23,090 nt of DNA from a virus. A model generated the notes under the pieces. That model saw only the letters and a list, made by a program, of their open reading frames with translations, was not told where the DNA came from and ran no database searches. Position numbers and translations under genes: made by a program. The stretch spans positions 1 through 23,090 of IMG/VR virus record IMGVR_UViG_3300030090_003009; one strand, 5' to 3'. Positions 8,253-15,895 of this stretch are shown here, piece after piece (position 1 is the stretch's first letter; every line of letters starts with the position of its first letter).

Positions 8253-9377
8253 TTATCTATTCCATAATGAATTGTTCCCTCCATGTATCTGATCATCTAA
8301 CTGCTCAAGAATAGATTTAGATTGAGTTGTGGTTCCTCTAGGCTCGTTATTAAACGATGGATTTTTAATATCCCTTATCACCTGCTCGGTGCCTTTAGAT
8401 CTATATTGACTCGCAACACTTCTTATGATGTCTTCGAAGTTATCTAAAACAAACATATCAATGTTTAATTTATCAAAGTTCCAGTTGCCCTCTTCACCAA
8501 CATATCTATCAAAAAAATCATTAAGATTAGAGTTTGATTCCACTAATGATCTTTTGTGATCATCAGTTAAATGAAAATCAAAAACCTCTCCTTTATCATT
8601 TATTTCAAAAGATAAAGACTCTACATCATTAACCTCACTTTTCATGTTATTAATCCAGTCTTCCCTTATTTCATTTACCTCCTCATTACTCATACCTTTA
8701 TTTTCATTAGGCATTCTGTATTGTTCTTGCAAATTAATAAGTTCTTTTCTTGCATTAATAACATCTCTTTTAAGCTCAATCTGTGCAAGTTTTTTCTCAG
8801 CCTCATTACCATCCTTTTCGCCTAATTTGTATTTAGAATTGATTAATAAATTAACCTCTTCGTTTGTAAGTTCAGGGCTATTTTGTTTCATATAAACCTT
8901 CATTACATCTTCATTAGACATTTTGGTATAGTCAATCGTTTGAGTTCTTAAGTAATCAACAACAGATCTCCCAGTTTCACCCACAAACTTATTCATTTGT
9001 GCTATCTGTTCGTTAGCAAAATTAAGCTCTTTAGGTGAGAGAGCACTTTTAGCCTCATCAACAGACTTAAACTCTGTACCGAACTGTTCGTTCATATATG
9101 CAACAAAGCCCTCGTTTATTTCTGAAGCATCAGGTTGTTGTACCGTTTCCTGTACAGGTTGATTGCTAGATTCAGTATTTAAAGAACGATTATTATCTTG
9201 TTCTACAGGACTTTCTGTTTGCACAGGTGCATCCTGTTGTGTTTGTTGTGTTGTTTCTACTGGTTGTTCTGGTGCTGGTGTTGTTAAATCAACTACTTCA
9301 GCAGCTTGTGAATTATCATTAGAAACTACGTCACCGCTTAATTGCTCTGCGATGATTTCTCCCATTTCGTCAGCCAT
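8253..9377 (-). CDS. Scaffolding protein (374 aa)
   Basis: Probable assembly scaffold that shapes the procapsid and leaves the mature head. The first 80 residues are low-complexity, acidic and rich in Gln, Thr, Pro, Val and Glu (VETTQQTQQDAPVQTESPVE), so disordered. The middle (about 85-245) is strongly helical with long charged stretches (ELTNEEVNLLINSKYKLGEK; LAQIELKRDVINARKELINL), a likely coiled coil. The C-terminus has a short helix (SILEQLDDQIHGGNNSLWNR), as in scaffolds that contact capsid protein with their C-terminus. No protease triad is visible. It lies between portal and capsid genes, the usual scaffold slot, and has its own well-formed promoter (9411-9442). Confidence 0.7.
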   Translation of the reverse strand: MADEMGEIIAEQLSGDVVSNDNSQAAEVVDLTTPAPEQPVETTQQTQQDAPVQTESPVEQDNNRSLNTESSNQPVQETVQQPDASEINEGFVAYMNEQFGTEFKSVDEAKSALSPKELNFANEQIAQMNKFVGETGRSVVDYLRTQTIDYTKMSNEDVMKVYMKQNSPELTNEEVNLLINSKYKLGEKDGNEAEKKLAQIELKRDVINARKELINLQEQYRMPNENKGMSNEEVNEIREDWINNMKSEVNDVESLSFEINDKGEVFDFHLTDDHKRSLVESNSNLNDFFDRYVGEEGNWNFDKLNIDMFVLDNFEDIIRSVASQYRSKGTEQVIRDIKNPSFNNEPRGTTTQSKSILEQLDDQIHGGNNSLWNR

Positions 9378-9399
9378 AATAAATTAAATTAAATTAAAC
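9378..9399 (-). promoter_or_regulatory. AAATT-repeat translation leader before scaffold gene
   Basis: Immediately upstream of the ATG at 9377 the plus strand carries three AAATT units in a row (AAATTAAATTAAATT within 9381-9395), so the mRNA leader reads (AAUUU)n. There is no Shine-Dalgarno sequence. Related runs precede the genes starting at 6193, 8222 and 15842. A/U-rich leaders are typical of efficient translation in Bacteroidota; a specific role for this repeat is an inference. Confidence 0.4.
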
Positions 9400-9410
9400 A
9401 ATATTTTTCG

Positions 9411-9442
9411 CAAAAGTAATTCTTTTATTTATTAAAAACAAA
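9411..9442 (-). promoter_or_regulatory. Promoter for scaffold/capsid genes with both -33 and -7 boxes
   Basis: Read on the minus strand, TTTG (plus CAAA 9439-9442), a 20-base spacer and TACTTTTG (plus CAAAAGTA 9411-9418) match the Bacteroidota consensus TTTG-N19/20-TAnnTTTG. The -7 box lies 33 bases before the scaffold ATG at 9377, leaving room for the AAATT-repeat leader. This is the best-formed promoter in the window and sits where extra scaffold and capsid expression is needed. Confidence 0.72.
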
Positions 9443-9461
9443 GTTTTACTTATATTTTTAT

Positions 9462-11987
9462 TTAAGCACCCTTAATTGGTGCTTGTGGCATTGGCCTTGG
9501 TGCACCACCTTGTAGAGGCATTTGTGGATCTGGCATAGATTGCATCATAGATGGCTGTTTAGAAAAAGAAAAATCACTTTTAATATTTGGTATGCCACTC
9601 ATCATTCCATCAGGGTTTTCTATTGGCGGCCCATCACCCTTTCTTTGTTCTATCATTCTTGATTGATAATGAGCGCTTTTTTCTATACCCTGTTGTTTAG
9701 CGTCACCTTGTATTTTATGTCCAGCAACCTTAGCTTGATTACCTAAATGTATTTCGTTCATTCTTCTTTTATGAGCAGCCTCTTCAAGTTGTGCTTTTAA
9801 TTGAAACTCTAATTGCATTTTTTGAGCCTCTATTTGAGCCTCTGCTTGCATTTTTTGTATTTCTATTTGAGCTTCCATTTGCATTTCTTGTTGTTTCGCC
9901 TGAGCTGCCATCATTACAGATTGTTGTTGCTGTTGAGAATTTGCTTGTGATGCAGCTTTTTGCATAGCCATTTGTTCTTGCTGATATTTCTTTCTTCTCA
10001 TAACAAGAAGCTGATTAGCTAGTTTAACGTTATTTATATCCCTAATCATAATAGCATCCTCAACCCTAAGTTCTTTTTGAGCTATTGACACTTGTATATT
10101 TTGTTCTAGCCTAGCTCTCTCCTCCTCATCAGGTTCTACTTGTATAGATATACCAAAGTCCTTAAAAGAAACATCTTTATTTATCTTTATAGTTTTAACA
10201 ACCGCACTACCTAAAGCTGATATATAACCATCAATAGGTTTATCATATTCTACAATATCCTGTAACTTTAAACATATAGACTCCGATAGTTTTTTTACTA
10301 TTTTTAAATAACCATCATTAACACTTCTGGTAGCGTTATTAGAAGCTAATAACTGCATTTTTTGAATACCAACCAAAGCTTCGCTAGATGGCTTAGTCCC
10401 ATCTCTAGCCTCATTAACACCAGTTACATCCCTAATCATTTGTAGGTTATGTTGATATATTTGTATTAACTGCAACATGTCTCTACCTATACCATTTTCT
10501 AACTCTTGTATAGGAGCTGCATTAGCGGCCATACCCTCATCATCCATTCTTCTATAATATATATTACCAGTTTGATCAAATATTTCTTGAAGCTCCATTG
10601 GTGTAAATGTACCGCCATCTCCTTTTGATACATTTTCTAAAGAACCAACTTCAAATGCAGCACCTTTTGGTCTAGCCTTAGCCATAACTTGTTGCATTTT
10701 TAAATGAGCTAATTGTATCTGATCTCCAAAAGGAATCATTCTTTGAACTAAAGAAACGTTTTGCATCTTATGAATATTTGGAGTATAAATCATATAAGAT
10801 AAAGAAACTTCTGAAAGATTTGATTTTTTTCTAGACATGTTTTTAGCAAGACCATAATCAAAAATATAATCTGTTCCAACTATATATTTACCACTGTACA
10901 CAACTTTAACTGTGTTTGCTACAACCTCTCTTTTGTTTTTTGATTTTTTAGGCTTTTTGTAAGCATAACCTCTTTTATTAACAGTATAACCACCATATTT
11001 ATTTTCTTTTTTCTCGTACTTCATATCATAGGTAGATATAAACTCTGAATCCATTATCTCTATAGAAAATTTATCATACTCATGGTTATAATCACCTATT
11101 CCAGAAAATCTACCATTATTCATATAATCAGTATCTTCTGTTTTTTTTGCGTAATTTTCTGCTATATCTTTATACTCTTCTTCTGTAAATTGATCTCCAG
11201 CCATTTGCTTTAACTCAGCTATAGAAATTGTGTAAACCTCTCCAGCATGTTGTATGTTTTTATAATCAGAATAATTAGTGTGTGATGTAACTAAATTTGC
11301 TGGATCAACATATCTTATTTTAACACCGTAAGATGGGTCTATATAAGTTTTTAGAGAAGCTGTGCCTATTACAACCATATCTCTAATTAATTTTTTCCTC
11401 ATCTCTTCAAAATCATTTTGTTGCATAACAAATTTGATTCCGTTTTCTATAGCAATTTCTTGAGCTTGTTTGTAGTTTAAAGACATAAATAATTTTATCT
11501 CTTCATAATCTTCTGCAATAAATCCTGGCTTATTATAATTTTGACCTGTAGCTTTAGACATCTTAGCTTTTATAGGAGCCGATAACATATCTGCTAACAT
11601 TTGCCTAGCATCTTTTCTTCTAACATCTACGGATATTGGGTCTATAGCATCAGCTTTAACAGTGTGTTCTTGATTTATAATACTACCACAAACAACATCT
11701 ACAAATTTAGGTATAATCGAAACTGGAGTCCAATCTATATTCATATAAGAACTGTCCCCCTGAACATCTAATAAATCTTTATATTTACCAACACTTTGAG
11801 TTCCTTCGGCATAAGATCTCATTTTTTCAAATCTTCTTTTTCTGTCTTGATAGTTCATATGACTGTTGTTTTTCCAGTCATGATACATTCTTTTAAAATA
11901 CTGAAGACCGTATTCATTTTTAGCTTTATCTTCGTTGCTCACAAAAATGGTTGGATAACCACCTATAGTTTCAAATTGTGTTTTCAT
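9462..11987 (-). CDS. Portal protein with hendecad coiled-coil tail (841 aa)
   Basis: This protein should form the dodecameric DNA channel at one capsid vertex. It starts directly after the TerL stop (TAG then ATG at 11987), the classic TerL-portal pair, and its size (841 aa) suits crAss-like and related large portals (about 700-850). Body features typical of portals are present: an N-terminal helical region (QYFKRMYHDWKNNSHMNYQD), a wing-like beta segment (KYIVGTDYIFDYGLAKNMSR) and a helix-rich stem/clip region (RMIPFGDQIQLAHLKMQQVM, then DVTGVNEARDGTKPSSEALV). Residues about 650-760 are Gln/Met/Glu-rich and hold an 11-residue repeat at 703-735, a probable barrel or coiled coil reaching into the head. 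The last 70 residues are Pro/Met/Gly-rich and likely disordered. No enzyme motif is expected or seen. Confidence 0.82.
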   Translation of the reverse strand: MKTQFETIGGYPTIFVSNEDKAKNEYGLQYFKRMYHDWKNNSHMNYQDRKRRFEKMRSYAEGTQSVGKYKDLLDVQGDSSYMNIDWTPVSIIPKFVDVVCGSIINQEHTVKADAIDPISVDVRRKDARQMLADMLSAPIKAKMSKATGQNYNKPGFIAEDYEEIKLFMSLNYKQAQEIAIENGIKFVMQQNDFEEMRKKLIRDMVVIGTASLKTYIDPSYGVKIRYVDPANLVTSHTNYSDYKNIQHAGEVYTISIAELKQMAGDQFTEEEYKDIAENYAKKTEDTDYMNNGRFSGIGDYNHEYDKFSIEIMDSEFISTYDMKYEKKENKYGGYTVNKRGYAYKKPKKSKNKREVVANTVKVVYSGKYIVGTDYIFDYGLAKNMSRKKSNLSEVSLSYMIYTPNIHKMQNVSLVQRMIPFGDQIQLAHLKMQQVMAKARPKGAAFEVGSLENVSKGDGGTFTPMELQEIFDQTGNIYYRRMDDEGMAANAAPIQELENGIGRDMLQLIQIYQHNLQMIRDVTGVNEARDGTKPSSEALVGIQKMQLLASNNATRSVNDGYLKIVKKLSESICLKLQDIVEYDKPIDGYISALGSAVVKTIKINKDVSFKDFGISIQVEPDEEERARLEQNIQVSIAQKELRVEDAIMIRDINNVKLANQLLVMRRKKYQQEQMAMQKAASQANSQQQQQSVMMAAQAKQQEMQMEAQIEIQKMQAEAQIEAQKMQLEFQLKAQLEEAAHKRRMNEIHLGNQAKVAGHKIQGDAKQQGIEKSAHYQSRMIEQRKGDGPPIENPDGMMSGIPNIKSDFSFSKQPSMMQSMPDPQMPLQGGAPRPMPQAPIKGA
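9783..9881 (-). repeat. Three 33-bp tandem repeats encoding 11-residue coiled-coil units in the portal
   Basis: On the minus strand three successive 33-base units (9881-9849, 9848-9816, 9815-9783) encode QMEAQIEIQKM, QAEAQIEAQKM and QLEFQLKAQLE. The first two are close copies at both DNA and protein level; the third is diverged. The 11-residue period is a hendecad, typical of straight or slightly right-handed coiled coils, and fits the long helical barrel some portals extend into the head. Confidence 0.75.
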
Positions 11988-14015
11988 CTATATTCTCTTA
12001 GATATTAATCCTGAATTATTATATTTTTTTATAAAGTTAATACTTATTTTCTTAACTTTTTTTACTGTAACATGTTTTTGAGCAGCTAATAGAGCTAAGC
12101 TTGAGGCTACAGTAGCGTCATACTTTGTTCTGTTATCTGGCTCAAAACGACTCCAATCATCAAGTAATCTGTTAAAATAACATTTACCCATCTCCATTTT
12201 TTCTAAATCAAGTATACCTATATAATCATACACATATGAAGCTACTGCCTCTGTTTGTGCATTCAATACAGCTACACCTGTAGAAGGTATTCCTTTTGTT
12301 TTTTGCTTTCTACTACTATCTGTATGGGTTGATTCTGGTCTATCCATTAGGTATTCATAATAACCTCTTCTTTCAAAATATTTTATAATACCTATTTTAT
12401 TATTCTCAACCAATATCTGACAACCATAAAAAACACAAGTTTTAAGAACATCTTCATAAAACATTTCTGCTTTAGGCGGTCTAGCTATATACTCACAAAC
12501 AAAAACATTAGAAAAATCATCCATCATTGTAAACTTCTTATAAACATAACAAGCAGCATCTGATCTTCTACCATCTGTTGTTGTGTCATGATCATAAGGG
12601 TCACATCCAGCAACCATTTCTATATCATTTCCTGGGCACTTTTTAGTACCCTTCATTTTTATATTATTTCTTCTATCCTCTGGTGGCAACCAAGATATCC
12701 TCCATCTTCCTGTAGAACCTGGTCTCCAAACAACCTTAGTGTCTTTTATACCATCTCTCCATATAAAATCACCTTTTACTACTAAACCTTGTGACTCTTC
12801 ATTATAATCCATTTGTTGATATATTCTTTCTACATCAAAAGGACTGTGTCTTGAGTCACTTCTAAAAGCTTCTTCAACAGTAAAAGGCCTTTGTCTTTTT
12901 TCTTCAGATAATTTAGTGGTATTTTTCTTGTAAGCATCTCTTACGTTCTGAAGATACTCTTTAGCACCAATATTTTTACCTATAAATTTAGCCTGCTCTT
13001 TTGTTGGGGTATCAATAACAGACATCCCATACTCATCTATAAAACCCTCATACCCATCATAAGCTGGAGTAAAATAACTATACATTCCAGACCTTGTTCT
13101 ACCATTACCATCTCTTTCCTCTATACTACTATCGTCCCATATATTTTTAAATCTTTCCCCTCCAGAATCAGCCATTTCGTTTACTGTAGTGGGCATAAAA
13201 CATTTTCCTATTATTTTATCACCTAGCGTTAAACAAGATCTAACAACTTGCCAATTTTTTTCTACGTTAGCGTCTACCCATTTTCCTCCCTCATCACATA
13301 AATACCTAACTAACTTAACAGAGTCATAAGAATTATCTTTTGTGTTTCTCCAATCTATCTTACTATTTAAAGCTTCTGACTTAACAATCTTTTGATAGTT
13401 TTTAGATATTTTTTGACCTGGAGCATTAAAGCTTAATGTGCTTTTTGGATTATCACTACCATCTATAATAGGTTGAAAGAAAAAAGGAAGGTGCCTAAAC
13501 ATATAAACTAACTTGTCAGTAAATAATGATTTAGCATCCACACCTGTTTTACTTATAATACCACCATGTGAATTATATCTAGATGTTATTTCATACAACA
13601 ACATAGCTGCCCCTTTATAAGAAGCACCCTCTCTACGATGTTTTACCATAACCATACCAAAGCACTCTGGATCGTTTTTACATATTTCCCAAAAAATAAA
13701 GAACCTTCTGTCCCTATCTCTATATTGAGGATAACCTATATCTAGTTTACACCAGTTTAAATAATAGTAATGCTCTCCTGTTATATAGGTAGGCTTGCCA
13801 TTGTTCATAAACCAAACACCGTTTTTTCTTCTATCAAACTCTGTGCTTATGAAATCTGAATGGCTAGCGGCAGTTTCTTCTGAAAGGGTTTCTGGTATTT
13901 CTACTCTCCTCCATTTTTGATCTTTCTTTTTTAGATCAGAAAAAAGAATATCTTTCTTCTTTGGTTTAGGAGGAAGATTGAAATATAATCCATTTACTCT
14001 TATTTTGCCTTCCAT
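11988..14015 (-). CDS. terL: Terminase large subunit (TerL, packaging ATPase-nuclease, 675 aa)
   Basis: Cuts concatemeric DNA and pumps it into the procapsid by ATP hydrolysis, docked on the portal. ATPase signs: a Walker A-like KHRREGASY (about 125-133) with Arg and Gly at the loop and a non-standard Ala, a Walker B VRYLCDE (236-242, D241 and E242), and a coupling-like segment MPTTVNE (274-280). The nuclease half shows the expected acidic residues of the RNase H-like fold: D472 in GCDPYD, E537 in ILVENN and D633 in KYDATVASSLALL. The length is usual for the family. An N-terminal aromatic stretch (GEHYYYLNWCKLDIGY) is also seen in TerL relatives of crAss-like phages. Its promoter box lies 22 bases upstream, and it abuts the portal gene. 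Confidence 0.93.
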   Translation of the reverse strand: MEGKIRVNGLYFNLPPKPKKKDILFSDLKKKDQKWRRVEIPETLSEETAASHSDFISTEFDRRKNGVWFMNNGKPTYITGEHYYYLNWCKLDIGYPQYRDRDRRFFIFWEICKNDPECFGMVMVKHRREGASYKGAAMLLYEITSRYNSHGGIISKTGVDAKSLFTDKLVYMFRHLPFFFQPIIDGSDNPKSTLSFNAPGQKISKNYQKIVKSEALNSKIDWRNTKDNSYDSVKLVRYLCDEGGKWVDANVEKNWQVVRSCLTLGDKIIGKCFMPTTVNEMADSGGERFKNIWDDSSIEERDGNGRTRSGMYSYFTPAYDGYEGFIDEYGMSVIDTPTKEQAKFIGKNIGAKEYLQNVRDAYKKNTTKLSEEKRQRPFTVEEAFRSDSRHSPFDVERIYQQMDYNEESQGLVVKGDFIWRDGIKDTKVVWRPGSTGRWRISWLPPEDRRNNIKMKGTKKCPGNDIEMVAGCDPYDHDTTTDGRRSDAACYVYKKFTMMDDFSNVFVCEYIARPPKAEMFYEDVLKTCVFYGCQILVENNKIGIIKYFERRGYYEYLMDRPESTHTDSSRKQKTKGIPSTGVAVLNAQTEAVASYVYDYIGILDLEKMEMGKCYFNRLLDDWSRFEPDNRTKYDATVASSLALLAAQKHVTVKKVKKISINFIKKYNNSGLISKRI

Positions 14016-14036
14016 AAGAAATTTTTACCAATTATG

Positions 14037-14044
14037 CAAATATA
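14037..14044 (-). promoter_or_regulatory. Bacteroidota-type -7 promoter box (TATATTTG) before terL
   Basis: CAAATATA on the plus strand gives TATATTTG on the minus strand, in the 48-base gap between the 96-aa gene and terL and 22 bases before the terL ATG at 14015. It matches TAnnTTTG exactly; no TTTG lies at the standard upstream distance. It would start a packaging transcript independent of the upstream small genes. Confidence 0.58.
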
Positions 14045-14063
14045 GTAAAATAAATTGTACTCT

Positions 14064-14354
14064 CTATTTTTTAGCGTATTTTTCTGAGAATCCAGCCTGA
14101 AATGAGTTTTCTTCTTTGTCTATATTTTGCTCAATATTTTCTTCTTCTATTTGTTTTTGAATTTTATTTATAGACATTAAAATTTCTTGTGCATCCATGA
14201 AGCATTCTTTTTTTGCCTTCATAGCGTTTCTAGCTTTATCATCTTGTAATTCTGGGTCTACGGGTTTTTTAACTTCTTCAAGCAAAAGATCAAATGCTTG
14301 TTTACCCGACTCTATTAACTCTTCTAATCTTTTTTTTACGTCTAAGCTTCTCAT
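14064..14354 (-). CDS. Small helical protein upstream of terL, small-terminase candidate (96 aa)
   Basis: The sequence is almost wholly alpha-helical and charged: KKRLEELIESGKQAFDLLLE, then a PVDPEL turn, DDKARNAMKAKKECFMDAQE and a coiled-coil-like helix around ILMSINKIQKQIEEENIE, with a short polar tail. No HTH is certain. Its slot directly before terL (48 bases, with a promoter between) is where small terminase subunits usually lie, and the size and helical oligomer-type sequence would fit TerS. That is inference from order alone. It starts inside the preceding 96-aa gene (53-base overlap); the next Met is about 45 codons in, so the overlapping start is probably the true one. Confidence 0.45.
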   Translation of the reverse strand: MRSLDVKKRLEELIESGKQAFDLLLEEVKKPVDPELQDDKARNAMKAKKECFMDAQEILMSINKIQKQIEEENIEQNIDKEENSFQAGFSEKYAKK

Positions 14355-14592
14355 TTTTCTTAAATTTTAATAATTTTGAACAGCGTTCATACATTTCCAT
14401 ATCCTCGTAATATTGTATCATAAGGTCTAATACATCATTAAATATAGAGCTTTTAAGATCTTTTTCGCTAACAACGTTCCATAAGATATAAGGAACTTCA
14501 CTTGATTCTAGTATTTCGTCTAACGATTTCTTACCCATAATAAGGTCATATGAATTTTCCATACATATGTCTAAGATTTCGTAATCCTCCAT
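14302..14592 (-). CDS. Unrecognised small acidic protein with basic tail (96 aa)
   Basis: I do not recognise it beyond a vague match to small late proteins of Bacteroidota phages. Residues 1-70 are acidic and helical (MEDYEILDICMENSYDLIMG; KSLDEILESSEVPYILWNVV), with a Cys at residue 10 and aromatic residues that suggest a compact fold. The last 20 residues are nearly all basic (KLLKFKKNEKLRRKKK). That basic tail is exactly the part encoded in the 53-base overlap with the next gene, so it may partly reflect the overlap's constraint. The ATG at 14592 lies one base from the co-chaperonin stop, indicating translational coupling. Confidence 0.5.
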   Translation of the reverse strand: MEDYEILDICMENSYDLIMGKKSLDEILESSEVPYILWNVVSEKDLKSSIFNDVLDLMIQYYEDMEMYERCSKLLKFKKNEKLRRKKKIRRVNRVG

Positions 14593-14593
14593 A

Positions 14594-15175
14594 CTATTTT
14601 TCTATTTTAGCTAATATATCAAAATTTCTCATCCTCATCAACTTTTTACCCATAATATCCATGTCATACTCTGAGTTTTCTGAAAAAATAACCTCATCAC
14701 CCTCTTTTAGCCCTTGTTTTTTAGACCAATCACTCATGTGTCTTATATATCCATGTAGCTTAACCTCTTCCATATAAGGTTTGGTTATTAAACCAGATTC
14801 GGTTTTAAAGTCTTTTTCGTCTTCCATTTTTTGTTCTACAAAATTCCAATAGTGTAACATTTTTAATTTACCATTTCTAACCCTACAATAAATGTCGCTC
14901 CAATGAATTTTATAAACAAGTTCTTGTTCATAAAACTTTACTTCGTTTTCATTTTCAGTTAAAAAGTGATGACAATATACCGTGTCTCCTTCCTTTATAT
15001 CTAGTTTAACCCCCTTAGAAAGTGATATAGGAGTCTCTACAACAACTCCATATTGTCTAGCTAACTTCATTGGATCGTAGCTAGTATCTATTACTAATTC
15101 AGTATTTCCTATAATTGTAGTGTCTTCAGTTTTTTTATCAACCTTGATAAAAAAGTGATCTTTAATTGGTTTCAT
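14594..15175 (-). CDS. Two-domain GroES-like (Cpn10) co-chaperonin (193 aa)
   Basis: Probable GroEL partner for folding phage capsid or fibre proteins, the role of T4 gp31. It appears to hold two Cpn10 domains. Domain 1 (about 1-98) starts PIKDHFFIKVDK, has a loop with ELVID (26-30), the YGVVVE strand (42-47), KEGDTVYC (61-68) and ends near WSDIYCRV. Domain 2 (about 103-193) gives the clearer match: KTESGLITK (124-132) at the place of the GroES mobile loop, HGYIRHM (141-147), GLKEGDEVIF (155-164), and the family's typical end LMRMRNFDILAKIE (179-192). Single-domain GroES has about 97 residues, so 193 is two copies. It lies in a tight block upstream of terL and the capsid genes. No GroEL is in the window. 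A chloroplast-Cpn20-like fused form is the closest known architecture. Confidence 0.78.
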   Translation of the reverse strand: MKPIKDHFFIKVDKKTEDTTIIGNTELVIDTSYDPMKLARQYGVVVETPISLSKGVKLDIKEGDTVYCHHFLTENENEVKFYEQELVYKIHWSDIYCRVRNGKLKMLHYWNFVEQKMEDEKDFKTESGLITKPYMEEVKLHGYIRHMSDWSKKQGLKEGDEVIFSENSEYDMDIMGKKLMRMRNFDILAKIEK

Positions 15176-15178
15176 ATA

Positions 15179-15460
15179 TTATTGTACTTCGTAAGAATCT
15201 CTATCCTCAACATCAAACTCTATAGCTGTCGGCTGATCGAAAAACCTTTTCCAAGGCCTTGAGAATTTATCTCCATTTGATTTTATATATACATCATAAA
15301 CTACTTGTTGGTGTTTGTACCACGCTGCCTCATCTTGTATTATAGCAGTAATCTCTACAGATCCGCCTAACATTTTTTGACCAACTTTATAAGTTAATCC
15401 TTGCTTTAAGTCTCCTATTGTTATTTTTCTTATTATAGGATTTATTGATTCAATTTCCAT
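15179..15460 (-). CDS. Unrecognised small protein between DUF1599-like and GroES-like genes (93 aa)
   Basis: I do not recognise the family. The protein is a compact mix of strands and helices: PIIRKITIGDLKQGLTYKVG, a strand around SVEITAIIQDEAAWYKHQQ, then VYDVYIKSNGDKFSRPWKRF and an acidic end. The aromatic-rich centre and absence of low complexity suggest a folded domain. It has no Cys, signal peptide or membrane segment. It starts one base after the DUF1599-like stop and ends 3 bases before the GroES-like ATG, so all three are probably translated together. A role beside the co-chaperonin or in nucleotide metabolism would be guesswork. Confidence 0.5.
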   Translation of the reverse strand: MEIESINPIIRKITIGDLKQGLTYKVGQKMLGGSVEITAIIQDEAAWYKHQQVVYDVYIKSNGDKFSRPWKRFFDQPTAIEFDVEDRDSYEVQ

Positions 15461-15461
15461 T

Positions 15462-15842
15462 TTATTTATTTTTTTCTGAGTAGTAAAAATCTAAATCATC
15501 CACCTCACCCATTGTTCTACCATTTATTGTAACATAACCACCATTCTCAATAATTTCTTTTTCTGATTTATATTCCTCGTCTTTCTCTATTATTAAAGCA
15601 ACTTTATAAAGAATAAGATATCCTATTAAATCAGATATAGTGTCCTCTGTTTCATCATTAACTCCTACGTTTTGTATACGCATAAGTTTATCATCTATTC
15701 TTGATCCTAATGATTCAAAAACATCTCCTTTTGAAAATACACCTGATGGGCTTAGAGCGGAATTTCCGTAGTCTCTATTTTTTTGTAGAAGTAGATCTTT
15801 AACGTCCTCACAGACCTTTTTGATTAGTTTTTCGGTTTCCAT
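15462..15842 (-). CDS. DUF1599-like (nucleotide-modification-associated) protein (126 aa)
   Basis: Residues about 1-90 match the pattern I recall for DUF1599: LLLQKNRDYGNSAL (17-30), then RIDDKLMRIQN (48-58) and a helix DTISDLIGYLILYKVAL (67-83). The family is common in phages and has been linked by genome context to modified DNA bases or nucleotide handling; its exact reaction is not settled. The C-terminal 40 residues are charged and include NGGYVTINGRTMG, probably a short added strand pair. It sits at the head of the small-gene block before the co-chaperonin, and its leader holds an A/T run with two AAATT units. It is an unusual neighbour for virion genes. Confidence 0.65.
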   Translation of the reverse strand: METEKLIKKVCEDVKDLLLQKNRDYGNSALSPSGVFSKGDVFESLGSRIDDKLMRIQNVGVNDETEDTISDLIGYLILYKVALIIEKDEEYKSEKEIIENGGYVTINGRTMGEVDDLDFYYSEKNK

Positions 15843-15895
15843 GTTATATTAAATTAAATTTCTACTAATATAGTAAAAATTTTTTATTAATACAA

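Noticed and set aside
8644-9387. Two plus-strand frames opposite the scaffold gene
   Set aside because: Ser/Cys/Leu-rich shadows of a Glu/Gln/Lys/Thr-rich protein; no leader or promoter and no fit with the surrounding strand.
9783-9881. CRISPR-like or mobile repeat
   Set aside because: Repeats are adjacent, 33 bases, in frame and without spacers; they encode coiled-coil units.
15843-15895. Promoter box TATATTAG before the DUF1599-like gene
   Set aside because: One mismatch to TAnnTTTG and no upstream TTTG at the right distance; too weak to list in such an A/T-rich gap.
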